Assembly (NCBI GenBank): GCA_023664045.1
Contig: JAMPGH010000001.1
Location: 1,754,626-1,818,625, forward strand
From: Alistipes senegalensis
GTDB taxonomy: Bacteria > Bacteroidota > Bacteroidia > Bacteroidales > Rikenellaceae
Length of the DNA stretch: 64,000 bases
Reading direction: 5' to 3'
The notes under the pieces are model-generated. The model worked only from the letters and a program-made list of their open reading frames with translations. It had not been told where the DNA came from and made no database searches. Below, piece after piece: positions 35,635 through 43,452 of the stretch (the stretch's first letter is position 1; each line of letters opens with the position of its first letter). Both the position numbers and the translations under genes were made by a program.

Positions 35635-35990
35635 GCACCGAGGCGAGGGGGAAGCTTTGCGAAAACCGGTCCGCCCCTCGTAGGGGCCGGAAACCCGGGA
35701 AGCGAAAAACAAAAAAGTCCGGAAGTCGGAAATCCGGCGCTGAAAGTCGTAACCCTTTCCGCCCGATCGGCCGGCGCAACTCTTTCCGCAACGTCGGCAC
35801 CGCAAGCCGACGAGAAATTGAAAAAGCGGGTGTTCCATTACGAACACCCGCTTTTCATTTTACAAGCGAGGAGCAGAGAGATATCGCGGTAACAAGCCGA
35901 TAGAACCCGAGGGCTTCCGAGCTCGATTTCCTGCAGTCTCTCCGAACCGTCGGGCGGAATCCGAATCCCGCCGCCTCTCGAGCCGTCTTC
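35635..35990. other. 356 bp gap between convergent cyclophilin and aminotransferase genes
   Basis: No credible gene. The only clear element is the terminator at 35822-35855; the remainder is purine-rich and unstructured as far as I can see. Confidence 0.6.
35822..35860. terminator. bidirectional terminator
   Basis: A perfect 14 bp stem (35822-35835 with 35842-35855) with loop CATTAC; A-run on the left and T-run on the right serve both the plus-strand cyclophilin gene and the minus-strand aminotransferase gene. Confidence 0.85.
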
Positions 35991-37178
35991 TTACTTCCGG
36001 AACCGGGCCACCACGTTATCGGTCGCCTGCTTGAGCAGTTCCTCGGGGCAGCAGAGCGTGATGCGGATATAGCGCTTGCCCTCCGAACCGAAGATGCCGC
36101 CCGGCGTAAGGAAGACGTCGCACTTCTCCATCACCTCGTCGGAGAAAGAGAAGCTGTCGCCCTCGTAATCCTCCGGCAGTTCGGCCCACACGAACAGACC
36201 GGCCTGATGCTCGCGGTAGCGGCATCCCAGCGCATCGAGCAGGGCATAAGCCTGCCGCTCGCGGCCGTAGTAGATGGCGTTCAACTCCTCGAACCACTCG
36301 TCGCCCAGCGAGAGCGCCGTCTCGGCCGCCGCCTGAATGGGGTAGAACATGCCCGAGTCCATATTCGACTTGAAGGTCAGGATCGAGTCGATCCACTCCT
36401 TTTTGCCGACCACGACGCCCACGCGCCAGCCGGCCATCGAATGGCCCTTCGAGAGGGAGTTCATCTCCAGCGCCACGTCGCGCGCGCCCTCGACCTCCAT
36501 GATCGAGATCGGTGCCTCGGCATTGCGGATGAAACTGTAGGGATTATCATGCACGATCAGGATGTTGTGGCGTGCACCGAAGTCGATGATCCTGCGGAAC
36601 AGCTCCATCGAGGGCGTCTGGCCCGTGGGCATGTTGGGGTAGTTGACCAGCATCATCTTCACGCCCTCCACGCCGGCCCGCTCGATCGCCTCGAAATCGG
36701 GATAGAAGTTCGTCTCCTTGTTGAGCGCATAGGTTACCATTTCGCCGCCCGACAGCCGCACGGCCGACGAGTAGGTGGGGTAACCGGGATTGGGCACCAA
36801 TACCTTGTCGCCTTTGTTCAGGAACGTCATGCAGATGTGCATGATGCCCTCCTTCGAACCGATCAGCGGCAACACCTCCGAATTATAGTCCAGGTCGGTG
36901 CGGTACCATTTCTTGTACCAGTCGGCGAACGCCTTGCGCAGAATAGGCTCGCCCTTGTAGGACATGTATTTGTGTACGTCGGGACGCTGCGCCTCCTGCG
37001 ACAGCCGTTCGATCACCGAGGCGTGGGGCGGCAGATCGGGGCTGCCCATCGCGAGCTTGATGATCCGGCGGCCCGTGGCCGCTTCCACCTCTGCGATTTC
37101 GCGCAGACGGCGCGAAAAATAGTACTCTCCGGTGCCGTCCAGCCGATGCGAACGAGCAATGTCGACTGCTTTTGCCAT
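35991..37178 (-). CDS. class I/II aminotransferase (aspartate aminotransferase fold)
   Basis: A 395-residue fold-I PLP aminotransferase. The Schiff-base lysine is K244 in SLSKGHSMAGWR, with D211-x2-Y214 in VHDNPY, the conserved N/P motif VNYPNMPTGQ and the substrate-carboxylate arginine near the C-terminal YIRITL. The amino-acid specificity cannot be read: aspartate, aromatic or branched substrates are all possible for this subgroup. It has its own full consensus promoter (37210-37241) and lies 94 bp after the gene of an AspT-superfamily transporter, which suggests an amino- or dicarboxylic-acid substrate, but the separate promoter weakens that. Confidence 0.85.
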   Translation of the reverse strand: MAKAVDIARSHRLDGTGEYYFSRRLREIAEVEAATGRRIIKLAMGSPDLPPHASVIERLSQEAQRPDVHKYMSYKGEPILRKAFADWYKKWYRTDLDYNSEVLPLIGSKEGIMHICMTFLNKGDKVLVPNPGYPTYSSAVRLSGGEMVTYALNKETNFYPDFEAIERAGVEGVKMMLVNYPNMPTGQTPSMELFRRIIDFGARHNILIVHDNPYSFIRNAEAPISIMEVEGARDVALEMNSLSKGHSMAGWRVGVVVGKKEWIDSILTFKSNMDSGMFYPIQAAAETALSLGDEWFEELNAIYYGRERQAYALLDALGCRYREHQAGLFVWAELPEDYEGDSFSFSDEVMEKCDVFLTPGGIFGSEGKRYIRITLCCPEELLKQATDNVVARFRK

Positions 37179-37209
37179 GTCTTCAGGATTTTAAAAGATT
37201 CTTGCTTCA

Positions 37210-37241
37210 CAAAGATAGCGAACCCCGGCCGCATAAGCAAA
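37210..37241 (-). promoter_or_regulatory. promoter of the aminotransferase gene
   Basis: On the minus strand TTTG (37241-37238), 20 bp gap, TATCTTTG (37217-37210). The ATG is 32 nt downstream. Confidence 0.7.
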
Positions 37242-37272
37242 TTAAATCGCACTTTCCTGCAGCCGCCTCGAA

Positions 37273-38937
37273 TCAGAGCGCAAAGAGAATGAAGATCTGC
37301 GCCGTGAGCACGCGCAGGAACATCACCACCGGGTAGACCGTCGAATAACCTACGGCGGGCATGTCGTTGCCGGCCGTGGCATTGGCGTAGGCCAGTGCGG
37401 GAGGATCTGTCGTCGAGCCGGCGATCAACCCCATCAGCGTATAGTAGTTCATCTTGAGCCACAACCTCGCCACCAGACCGACGATCAGCAGCGGCACCAC
37501 CGTGATGATGAAGCCGTAGCCTACCCAGCGGTAACCGCCCCCGACGATCGCGTCGACGAATCCGTCGCCGGCGCCGAGGCCCACGGCCGCAAGGAACAGC
37601 GCGATGCCGATTTCGCGGAGCATCAGGTTGGCGCTCATGGTCGTGTAGGTAACCAGATGGAAGTGGGTGCCGAAGCGGCCGATCAGAATCGCCACGATCA
37701 GCGGACCGCCCGCAAGTCCCAGCTTCACGGGTTGCGGCACGTTGAGCAGCGGAATCGACCCCAACAATACGCCTAAGGCGATGCCCACGAAAATCGTTAC
37801 CAGATTGGGATGGTCCAGCTTCTTGAGCGAGTTGCCCAGCAGGTCGGCCACCTTCGTTACGGACTTCTCCGAGCCGACCACCATCACGCGGTCGCCGATC
37901 TGGAGTTCGAGCCCCTGATAGGGAATCAGGTCGACGCCGGCGCGGTTGACGCGCGTCAGCGTGATGCCGTATTTGGTGCGCAGGCGCAGGTCGGAGAACT
38001 TCTTGCCGTTGATTTCGGGTTTGGTAATCAGGATGCGGCGCGAAATGAGCTCTCCGTGCGGCGTGTTGCCGCCCCACTCCTCGTCGGACATCTCCAGCCG
38101 GTGTCCGAAAAAGGCTACGATCGCCTCGGTATCTTCGGCCTGACAGATCACGCAGAGCCGGTCGCCCGCATGGATCTGCGTTTCGGCATCGGCCATCGAG
38201 ATCTCTCCCGCCTCGTTCATGACGCGCGAGATGACGAACTGACGGTTGATCAGCTGACGGATGTATTCGACGCTGCGGCCGTCGAGAATCTTGTTGGTGA
38301 ACTCCACCGACACCTTGTCGGCGAACTTCTGCTCGCGGGCGAGGGCGGCGAGTGCTTCGTTCTCCTTCTCGAATTTCACGCGCAGGACATAGCGGATGAA
38401 GATCATCGTGAAGATGATGCCCACCACGCCCAACGGATAGGCCACGGCATAACCCAACGCGATCGTGGGGTCGTTGACGCCCGACGCATCGGCGTAAGCC
38501 TGTTGCGCGGCACCCAGTCCGGGCGTGTTGGTTACGGCGCCCGAAAGAATGCCCACCATCGTGGGAATAGGAGTTCCGGTAACGACATGCAACACATAGG
38601 CGGTCAGCACACCCAGCAACACGATGGCCGCGGCGCAACATACCAGCGTCATGCCGCCGTGCTTGAACGAGGCGAAGAAACCGGGGCCGACCTGCAGACC
38701 GATCGAGAAGACGAACAGAATCAGGCCGAACTCCTTGACGAAGTGCAACACATCGCCGTCGACGCTCATGCCCAGACCGCCCAGCAGGATACCCACGAAG
38801 AGGATCCACGTGATACCGAGCGAAACGCCTGCGATCTTGATCTTACCGAGCAGAATACCCAGCGTGATGACTAACGAAAACATCAACACCGCATGCGCGA
38901 CGCTGTTGCCGAAGAAGAGGGAAGTGAGCCACTCCAT
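37273..38937 (-). CDS. AspT/YidE-type transporter with two RCK_C domains
   Basis: A 554-residue inner-membrane protein of the aspartate:alanine exchanger superfamily. Two blocks of about five hydrophobic helices (residues 10-190 and 380-554) flank a soluble middle with two TrkA-C (RCK_C) domains (about 200-370; second ends VMVVGSEKSVTKVADLLG). Both membrane halves carry the family's repeated GxxxG-rich P-G-L/P-A motif (AVTNTPGLGAAQQAYAD and GSTTDPPALAYANATAGND), a hallmark of this antiporter family. The substrate is unknown; the next gene is an aminotransferase. A -7 element TACTTTTG lies on the minus strand at 38979-38986. Confidence 0.85.
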   Translation of the reverse strand: MEWLTSLFFGNSVAHAVLMFSLVITLGILLGKIKIAGVSLGITWILFVGILLGGLGMSVDGDVLHFVKEFGLILFVFSIGLQVGPGFFASFKHGGMTLVCCAAAIVLLGVLTAYVLHVVTGTPIPTMVGILSGAVTNTPGLGAAQQAYADASGVNDPTIALGYAVAYPLGVVGIIFTMIFIRYVLRVKFEKENEALAALAREQKFADKVSVEFTNKILDGRSVEYIRQLINRQFVISRVMNEAGEISMADAETQIHAGDRLCVICQAEDTEAIVAFFGHRLEMSDEEWGGNTPHGELISRRILITKPEINGKKFSDLRLRTKYGITLTRVNRAGVDLIPYQGLELQIGDRVMVVGSEKSVTKVADLLGNSLKKLDHPNLVTIFVGIALGVLLGSIPLLNVPQPVKLGLAGGPLIVAILIGRFGTHFHLVTYTTMSANLMLREIGIALFLAAVGLGAGDGFVDAIVGGGYRWVGYGFIITVVPLLIVGLVARLWLKMNYYTLMGLIAGSTTDPPALAYANATAGNDMPAVGYSTVYPVVMFLRVLTAQIFILFAL

Positions 38938-38978
38938 ATGATAATAGCTTGTTTGTGCGCCGTCCGGTCGGCCCGATA

Positions 38979-38986
38979 CAAAAGTA
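38979..38986 (-). promoter_or_regulatory. -7 element TACTTTTG of the transporter gene
   Basis: TACTTTTG on the minus strand, 41 nt before the ATG at 38937; no -33 TTTG at the usual distance. Confidence 0.45.
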
Positions 38987-39012
38987 GCTATTTATTATAG
39001 AATTTTAAAATA

Positions 39013-39705
39013 TTAGTAGAGAAATTTTTCCATCCACGGGGTCAGCAGAGCGGTAGCCAATCCCATGAGCGCCATCGCCAGACCGCTCAGCGCCCCTTCG
39101 ACGGCTCCCATTTCGATGGCCCTTGCCGTACCGATGCCGTGAGCCGCGGAACCGAGCGCGAAACCCCGGGCTTCGGGGTCGCGGACGCCGCAGCGACGGA
39201 GGATCCATTCGCCGAAAATGCTGCCGAAGATCCCCACGCAGAAGACGACGACCGACGTAACGGCCACGTCGCCGCCCAACGGTCCCGAAATCGACACGGC
39301 GATCGGCACGGTAACCGACTTGGGGGCGATGGAGTGCAGCAGCATGCGTTCGGCTCCCAATGCTTTGGCCGTGTAGACGACGCTCAGCACGCCCACGACG
39401 CAGCCGAAGAGCGTTGCAGCCACCACGGGGACGAGACTCCGCCGAAGCCGCTCGACCTGTTCGTAGAGCAGGTAGCCGAGAGCCACGACCGACATGCCCA
39501 ACGCGAAGTCGAGAACCCGCGTCGCCTCGCGATAACGGGCGTAGGGGATGTCCGCCGCCAGCAGGAAGACGATCACGGCCACGAAAGTCAGCAACACCGG
39601 ATGCAGCAGGGCCGAGCGGGTGCGCCGGTAGATGACGCCGCCCAAACAGAAGAGCCCCACGGTCAGCGTCAGCAGAAAGAGATCGGAAGCGAGCAGGTCA
39701 TTCAT
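39013..39705 (-). CDS. lrgB: LrgB/CidB family membrane protein
   Basis: A 230-residue membrane protein with about seven hydrophobic segments. The conserved LrgB stretch SIAPKSVTVPIAVSISGPLGG and the C-terminal GSAAHGIGTARAIEMG are clear. LrgA/LrgB pairs were described as holin/antiholin-like regulators of murein hydrolases; later work supports transport of pyruvate or glycolate in other organisms, so the role here is open. The start at 39705 overlaps the end of lrgA by 8 bp; an in-frame ATG nine codons upstream lies deeper inside lrgA and is not needed. Confidence 0.88.
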   Translation of the reverse strand: MNDLLASDLFLLTLTVGLFCLGGVIYRRTRSALLHPVLLTFVAVIVFLLAADIPYARYREATRVLDFALGMSVVALGYLLYEQVERLRRSLVPVVAATLFGCVVGVLSVVYTAKALGAERMLLHSIAPKSVTVPIAVSISGPLGGDVAVTSVVVFCVGIFGSIFGEWILRRCGVRDPEARGFALGSAAHGIGTARAIEMGAVEGALSGLAMALMGLATALLTPWMEKFLY

Positions 39706-40048
39706 CTTTCGACACGTATTTTCGATTGACATACTGATAGATACGGCCGGTTACATAAAGCACTGCGACCGTCGAGACGATCGCCGCGATCACGATCGTC
39801 CACAAGTTGTCCAGAATGACGCGATAAGAGTCGATCAACCCCACGCCGTAAGGAACGAAAAAGAGCGCCATGCTTCCCAACAGGAAGCGGGCGGCGGGGC
39901 GGACGGTTTCGGGTTTCACCCACCGCAGGGACAACGCCGCGAAGAGCAGCACCATGCCTACGATATTTCCCGAGACGAAGCCGCCGCAGAGCCGGCTCAG
40001 GAGATTGCCTGCCAGCCAACAAAGCAGTATACAGAATATTCCGCGCAT
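39698..40048 (-). CDS. lrgA: LrgA/CidA family membrane protein
   Basis: A 116-residue protein with four hydrophobic helices, partner of LrgB. It has the family's LLCWLAGNLLSR start, the SGNIVGMVLLF motif and RPAARFLLGSMALFFVPYGVG. The start at 40048 is set by the promoter: the -7 element ends 8 nt upstream, so the mRNA has almost no leader, and a methionine 14 codons earlier would lie upstream of transcription start. It overlaps lrgB by 8 bp, so the two are translated together. Confidence 0.85.
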   Translation of the reverse strand: MRGIFCILLCWLAGNLLSRLCGGFVSGNIVGMVLLFAALSLRWVKPETVRPAARFLLGSMALFFVPYGVGLIDSYRVILDNLWTIVIAAIVSTVAVLYVTGRIYQYVNRKYVSKDE

Positions 40049-40055
40049 GACGGCG

Positions 40056-40086
40056 CAAAGATACGGAAAGTCGGACGCAGAAGCAA
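40056..40086 (-). promoter_or_regulatory. promoter of lrgAB
   Basis: On the minus strand TTG (40086-40084), 20 bp gap, TATCTTTG (40063-40056). The predicted +1 falls within a base or two of the ATG at 40048. Confidence 0.65.
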
Positions 40087-40164
40087 GCAATAGTTTGATT
40101 CTGCCGGAACGAAGTGAAATCGAAAATCCGGGAAGTCAGGAACAAAGAATCGAATTCACACGAA

Positions 40165-40341
40165 TCATTCGTCCGGATGACGCTTCCGGTTCACTTTCCG
40201 GTTTCTTAAAAAACAGTGCGCTTCGCTGCAGGAGGCGCAGCGGCCGCGGCGTCGACCGAAAGCGAAGCAACCCAGTCGCCGCAGCAGCACGGCAGCGACG
40301 ACAAGACCGATACCCCAGACCGTATAATCCTGCCAGTCCAT
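40165..40341 (-). CDS. FeoB-associated cysteine-rich membrane protein
   Basis: A 58-residue protein, start MDWQDYTVWGIGLVVAAVLL, that forms a single membrane helix followed by a basic, cysteine-containing tail (one Cys after the helix, then C-x2-C-x4-C in RCASCSEAHCF). This is the pattern of the small FeoB-associated family that often replaces FeoC in Bacteroidota and Firmicutes; the cysteines might bind iron or an Fe-S cluster. It begins two bases after the feoB stop and is thus part of the same transcript. The gene is easily missed because of its size. Confidence 0.75.
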   Translation of the reverse strand: MDWQDYTVWGIGLVVAAVLLRRLGCFAFGRRRGRCASCSEAHCFLRNRKVNRKRHPDE

Positions 40342-40343
40342 CG

Positions 40344-42761
40344 CTACAACCACAAAAACGAATGATAAACGCCCCATGCGACGAGCCATGCCAGCAGCGT
40401 ATCGTAGACGACCGCCGCAAGAGCCCAGCGCCAACCGGCCTCGGCGCCGATGGCCGCGACGGTGGCGATGCAGGGGAAGTAGAGCAGAATGAAGACCAGA
40501 AATGCCAGTGCCGAAGCGGTCGTGAAATCGCCGCTGGCGATCAGTCGCCGGGAGAGTGCCGCCGACTCTGCGGCCGGAGCCTCCTCCGCATCGTCGCCGG
40601 AGGGAACGGCGGAAAACGCGGGGTCGGAAGAATCCGCCGCGCTGTTTTCGCTGTAGAGCACGCCCAGCGTGCTGACGACGATCTCCTTCGCCCCAACGCC
40701 CGAGAGCAATGCCACGCCGGTTTTCCAGTTCATGCCTAAGGGACCGAAGATCGGCTCGCAGCCCTTGCCGATGCGGCCGAGGTAGGAGTTTTCGTAGTGC
40801 GCCGCACGGTCTGCTTCCGCCTGTTCGGTCCGCGGATAATAGCTCAGGAACCATACGACGATCGATGCGACGAGGATCATGCCGCCCATCTTGCGCAGAT
40901 ACTGCGCACACTTGTCCCACATATGGGTCAGCGTGGTTTTCCACGTCGGCAGCCGGTAGGGGGGCAGCTCCATGACGAAAGGCGTCTCGTCGACCGGAAA
41001 GAGGAAGCGCCGCAGCAGCCGCGCCGTCAGGATGGCCACCGCCACGCCCAAGACGTAGAGCCCCGTCATCACCCAACCGGCATGAGCCGGAAAGAATGTT
41101 CCGGCGAGGAGGATATAGATCGGCAATCGCGCGCTGCACGACATGAAAGGCGTAATCAGAATGGTAATCAGCCGGCTGCTGCGGCTCTCGATCGTGCGGC
41201 AGGCCATGATGGCGGGCACATTGCAGCCGAAGCCCATGATCAGCGGAATGAACGACTTGCCGTGCAAGCCGATGCGGTGCATGACGCGGTCCATGATGAA
41301 CGCCGCGCGAGCCAGATAACCCGAATCCTCCATGAACGAGATGAAGAGGTAGAGCACCATGATATTGGGCAGAAAAACGATCACGGCGCCCACGCCGCCG
41401 ATCACGCCGTCGGACAACAGATCGCGCAGCGCCCCCGGCGGAAGCAGGGCGTCGACGCCCCGGCCGATCCAGCCCACCAGCGTGTCGATCCACGCCTGCG
41501 GCCACGCTCCCAGATAGAACGTGCACCAGAACATCAGCCACATCAGGAAGAAGAAAATCGGAAATCCCCACAACTTGTGCGTAACGAACGAATCGATCAG
41601 CGCCGTGGTCGAGGCCTCCTCGCTGCGGCCGGGCGTGTAGGTCTCTTTCAGGGCACCCGAGATGAATCCGTATTTCTGGTTGGCGAACGCCGTCTCGACA
41701 TCTTCGCCCAATGCCCGGGCGATACGCTCGGACTCGCGGGCGGCGATCTCCGCCCATACGGGATAACGTTCGCAGTGCCGCAGCTGTTCATCGATCTGCC
41801 GGTCGCCCTCGAGCATCTTCATGGCGAAGTAACGCGGAGGGAAGGTTTTGGGCAGCTGATCGTTATGCTCGCTCATATCGACGTTGAGCCGCCGCAGCCC
41901 CTCCTCGATGACGGCTCCCTGTCCGATATGGATGTGGCGCACGCGCTCGTCCTGATTTTCATAGACGGCGATCACCGTGTCCAGCAGCGCTTCGATGCCT
42001 TTGCCGTTGCGTGCCTCGACCGGCACCATCGGCACGCCCAACATACGCCCGAGACTTTCGTAATCGAGTTGTGCACCGCTTGAGGTGAGCTCGTCGAACA
42101 TATTGAGCGCCACGACCATGCGCGGATTGATATCGATCAACTCCGTAGTCAGGTAGAGGTTGCGCTCCAGATTCGAGGCCACCACCGAATTGATAATCAC
42201 GTCGGGCGTCTCGGTAGCGATATGGGCCCGCACGAACAACTCCTCGGGCGTATAGGCCGAGAGCGCGTAGGTGCCGGGCAGGTCGGTGATCTGGAACCGA
42301 TAGCCGCGATAGTAGCGCACGCCGCTTTTGGCTCCTACGGTAACGCCGCTGTAGTTGCCGACATGCTCGTGTCCGCCCGAAATGGCGTTGAAAAGCGACG
42401 TCTTGCCGCTGTTGGGATTGCCCACGAGCGCCACGCAGATCGTGTGGCTGCGCGTATGCACCAGTTCGTCGCGAGTCCGGCAGCATTCGTGCGCCTCGAC
42501 GGAGAGGCGTCGTTCGGGAGCGAGCTCCGACACCTCGCTGTCGGAGAGTACCTGAATCATTTCGGCCTCGCTGCGGCGCAACGAAATGTCGTAGCCCATG
42601 ATCCGGTATTGGATCGGATCCTTGAGCGGCGCGTTGAGAATCACCTCGACCCGCTGGCTGCGGACGAAGCCCATCTCCATGATCCGGCGGCGGAAGCCGC
42701 CATGACCCAGCACCTTGAGAATCGTAGCCGATTCTCCGGTTTTCAACTCGGACAGACGCAT
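40344..42761 (-). CDS. feoB: fused FeoA-FeoB ferrous iron transporter
   Basis: The main Fe(II) uptake protein of the inner membrane. The 805 residues contain an N-terminal FeoA SH3-like domain (1-75), a linker, and a G-protein domain with G1 GNPNSGKT at 114-121, switch VGNYSGVTVGAKSG, G3 DLPGTYAL and G4 NMFD. Then come a GDI-like helical region and two Gate domains with the conserved cysteines of GFGCNVPAIMACRTI. A fused FeoA is typical for Bacteroidota. The start at 42761 is 24 nt after the -7 element of a consensus promoter; the longer frame to 42860 would cross that promoter. No Fur-type operator was recognised by eye. Confidence 0.95.
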   Translation of the reverse strand: MRLSELKTGESATILKVLGHGGFRRRIMEMGFVRSQRVEVILNAPLKDPIQYRIMGYDISLRRSEAEMIQVLSDSEVSELAPERRLSVEAHECCRTRDELVHTRSHTICVALVGNPNSGKTSLFNAISGGHEHVGNYSGVTVGAKSGVRYYRGYRFQITDLPGTYALSAYTPEELFVRAHIATETPDVIINSVVASNLERNLYLTTELIDINPRMVVALNMFDELTSSGAQLDYESLGRMLGVPMVPVEARNGKGIEALLDTVIAVYENQDERVRHIHIGQGAVIEEGLRRLNVDMSEHNDQLPKTFPPRYFAMKMLEGDRQIDEQLRHCERYPVWAEIAARESERIARALGEDVETAFANQKYGFISGALKETYTPGRSEEASTTALIDSFVTHKLWGFPIFFFLMWLMFWCTFYLGAWPQAWIDTLVGWIGRGVDALLPPGALRDLLSDGVIGGVGAVIVFLPNIMVLYLFISFMEDSGYLARAAFIMDRVMHRIGLHGKSFIPLIMGFGCNVPAIMACRTIESRSSRLITILITPFMSCSARLPIYILLAGTFFPAHAGWVMTGLYVLGVAVAILTARLLRRFLFPVDETPFVMELPPYRLPTWKTTLTHMWDKCAQYLRKMGGMILVASIVVWFLSYYPRTEQAEADRAAHYENSYLGRIGKGCEPIFGPLGMNWKTGVALLSGVGAKEIVVSTLGVLYSENSAADSSDPAFSAVPSGDDAEEAPAAESAALSRRLIASGDFTTASALAFLVFILLYFPCIATVAAIGAEAGWRWALAAVVYDTLLAWLVAWGVYHSFLWL

Positions 42762-42784
42762 ACGTTTCGGTTTCTTGCAACGGA

Positions 42785-42815
42785 CAAAGATAGCGGATCC
42801 GAATGAAAACGACAA
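42785..42815 (-). promoter_or_regulatory. promoter of feoAB
   Basis: On the minus strand TTG (42815-42813), 20 bp gap, TATCTTTG (42792-42785). The feoAB ATG lies 24 nt from the end of the -7 element. Confidence 0.65.
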
Positions 42816-42976
42816 TCCCCAAATATGGGTATTTCGATCGGCCGAAAAGCGCCGTTTCAAAAACTTTTCAGCTCCGAAACCCCGATTTTCGGGGTATTTC
42901 CGGCTACAAGAGTATGATTTTCTGACAAAAAAATGCTATTTTTATTATTCGGGAAAATATTATTAGATAATTTTTA

Positions 42977-42984
42977 TATCTTTG
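42977..42984 (+). promoter_or_regulatory. -7 element TATCTTTG of the histone-like gene, with A/T-rich upstream region
   Basis: TATCTTTG, preceded by about 50 bp that are almost only A and T (42929-42976), resembling an UP-element-type strong promoter. The ATG is 35 nt downstream. No exact -33 TTTG is seen. Confidence 0.55.
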
Positions 42985-43018
42985 CGTTGATAACAAACCC
43001 AAAAAACATCACAACAAC

Positions 43019-43192
43019 ATGAAAGAATTGGTAGCAAAAATCAATGCTGAGTTCGAGGTTTTCGCCGCTAACGCAACCGCTCAGGTAGAGAAGGGCAACA
43101 AGGCCGCAGGTACGCGCGCTCGCAAATCGGCTCTCGAACTTTCGAAGCTGATGAAGGAGTTCCGCAAGGTATCCGTAGAGGCTGCGAAATAA
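43019..43192 (+). CDS. histone H1-like DNA-binding protein
   Basis: A 57-residue, lysine- and alanine-rich helical protein: MKELVAKINAEFEVFAANA at the start, then KGNKAAGTRARKSALEL and KLMKEFRKVSVEAAK. This matches the short histone-H1/Hc1-like proteins that are abundant in Bacteroidota and bind DNA without sequence specificity. Charge pairs (K/E) in heptad-like spacing suggest a helical hairpin. It stands alone between an A/T-rich strong promoter and a textbook terminator only 20 bp after the stop, consistent with high expression. The A/T content of the codons is higher than in neighbours. Confidence 0.82.
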   Translation: MKELVAKINAEFEVFAANATAQVEKGNKAAGTRARKSALELSKLMKEFRKVSVEAAK

Positions 43193-43211
43193 TTTTCGAT
43201 CCTCAAACCAT

Positions 43212-43244
43212 AAAGGCCGTCCGAAAGGGCGGCCTTTGTTTTTC
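43212..43244 (+). terminator. rho-independent terminator of the histone-like gene
   Basis: AAAGGCCGTCC, tetraloop GAAA, GGGCGGCCTTT (one G-T pair) followed by GTTTTT; starts 20 bp after the stop codon. Confidence 0.88.
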
Positions 43245-43452
43245 AGATGGAGGAGAGGGGAAGGAGGCGTCGAAAAAAGCGAGGGACATATACCTCGAGC
43301 AGTCTTTGTTTTTTAGAAAAGGGGAGAACAACGGCAGGACGACTGAGAAAAAAATCAAAAGCCGGAAGTAAACAAAAGCGCTAACAACGGGGCCGACGGC
43401 AATGGAAACAGCCGGGCGAAAGCCAAAAGCCCGACCGCAGCGGCCCGAACAT

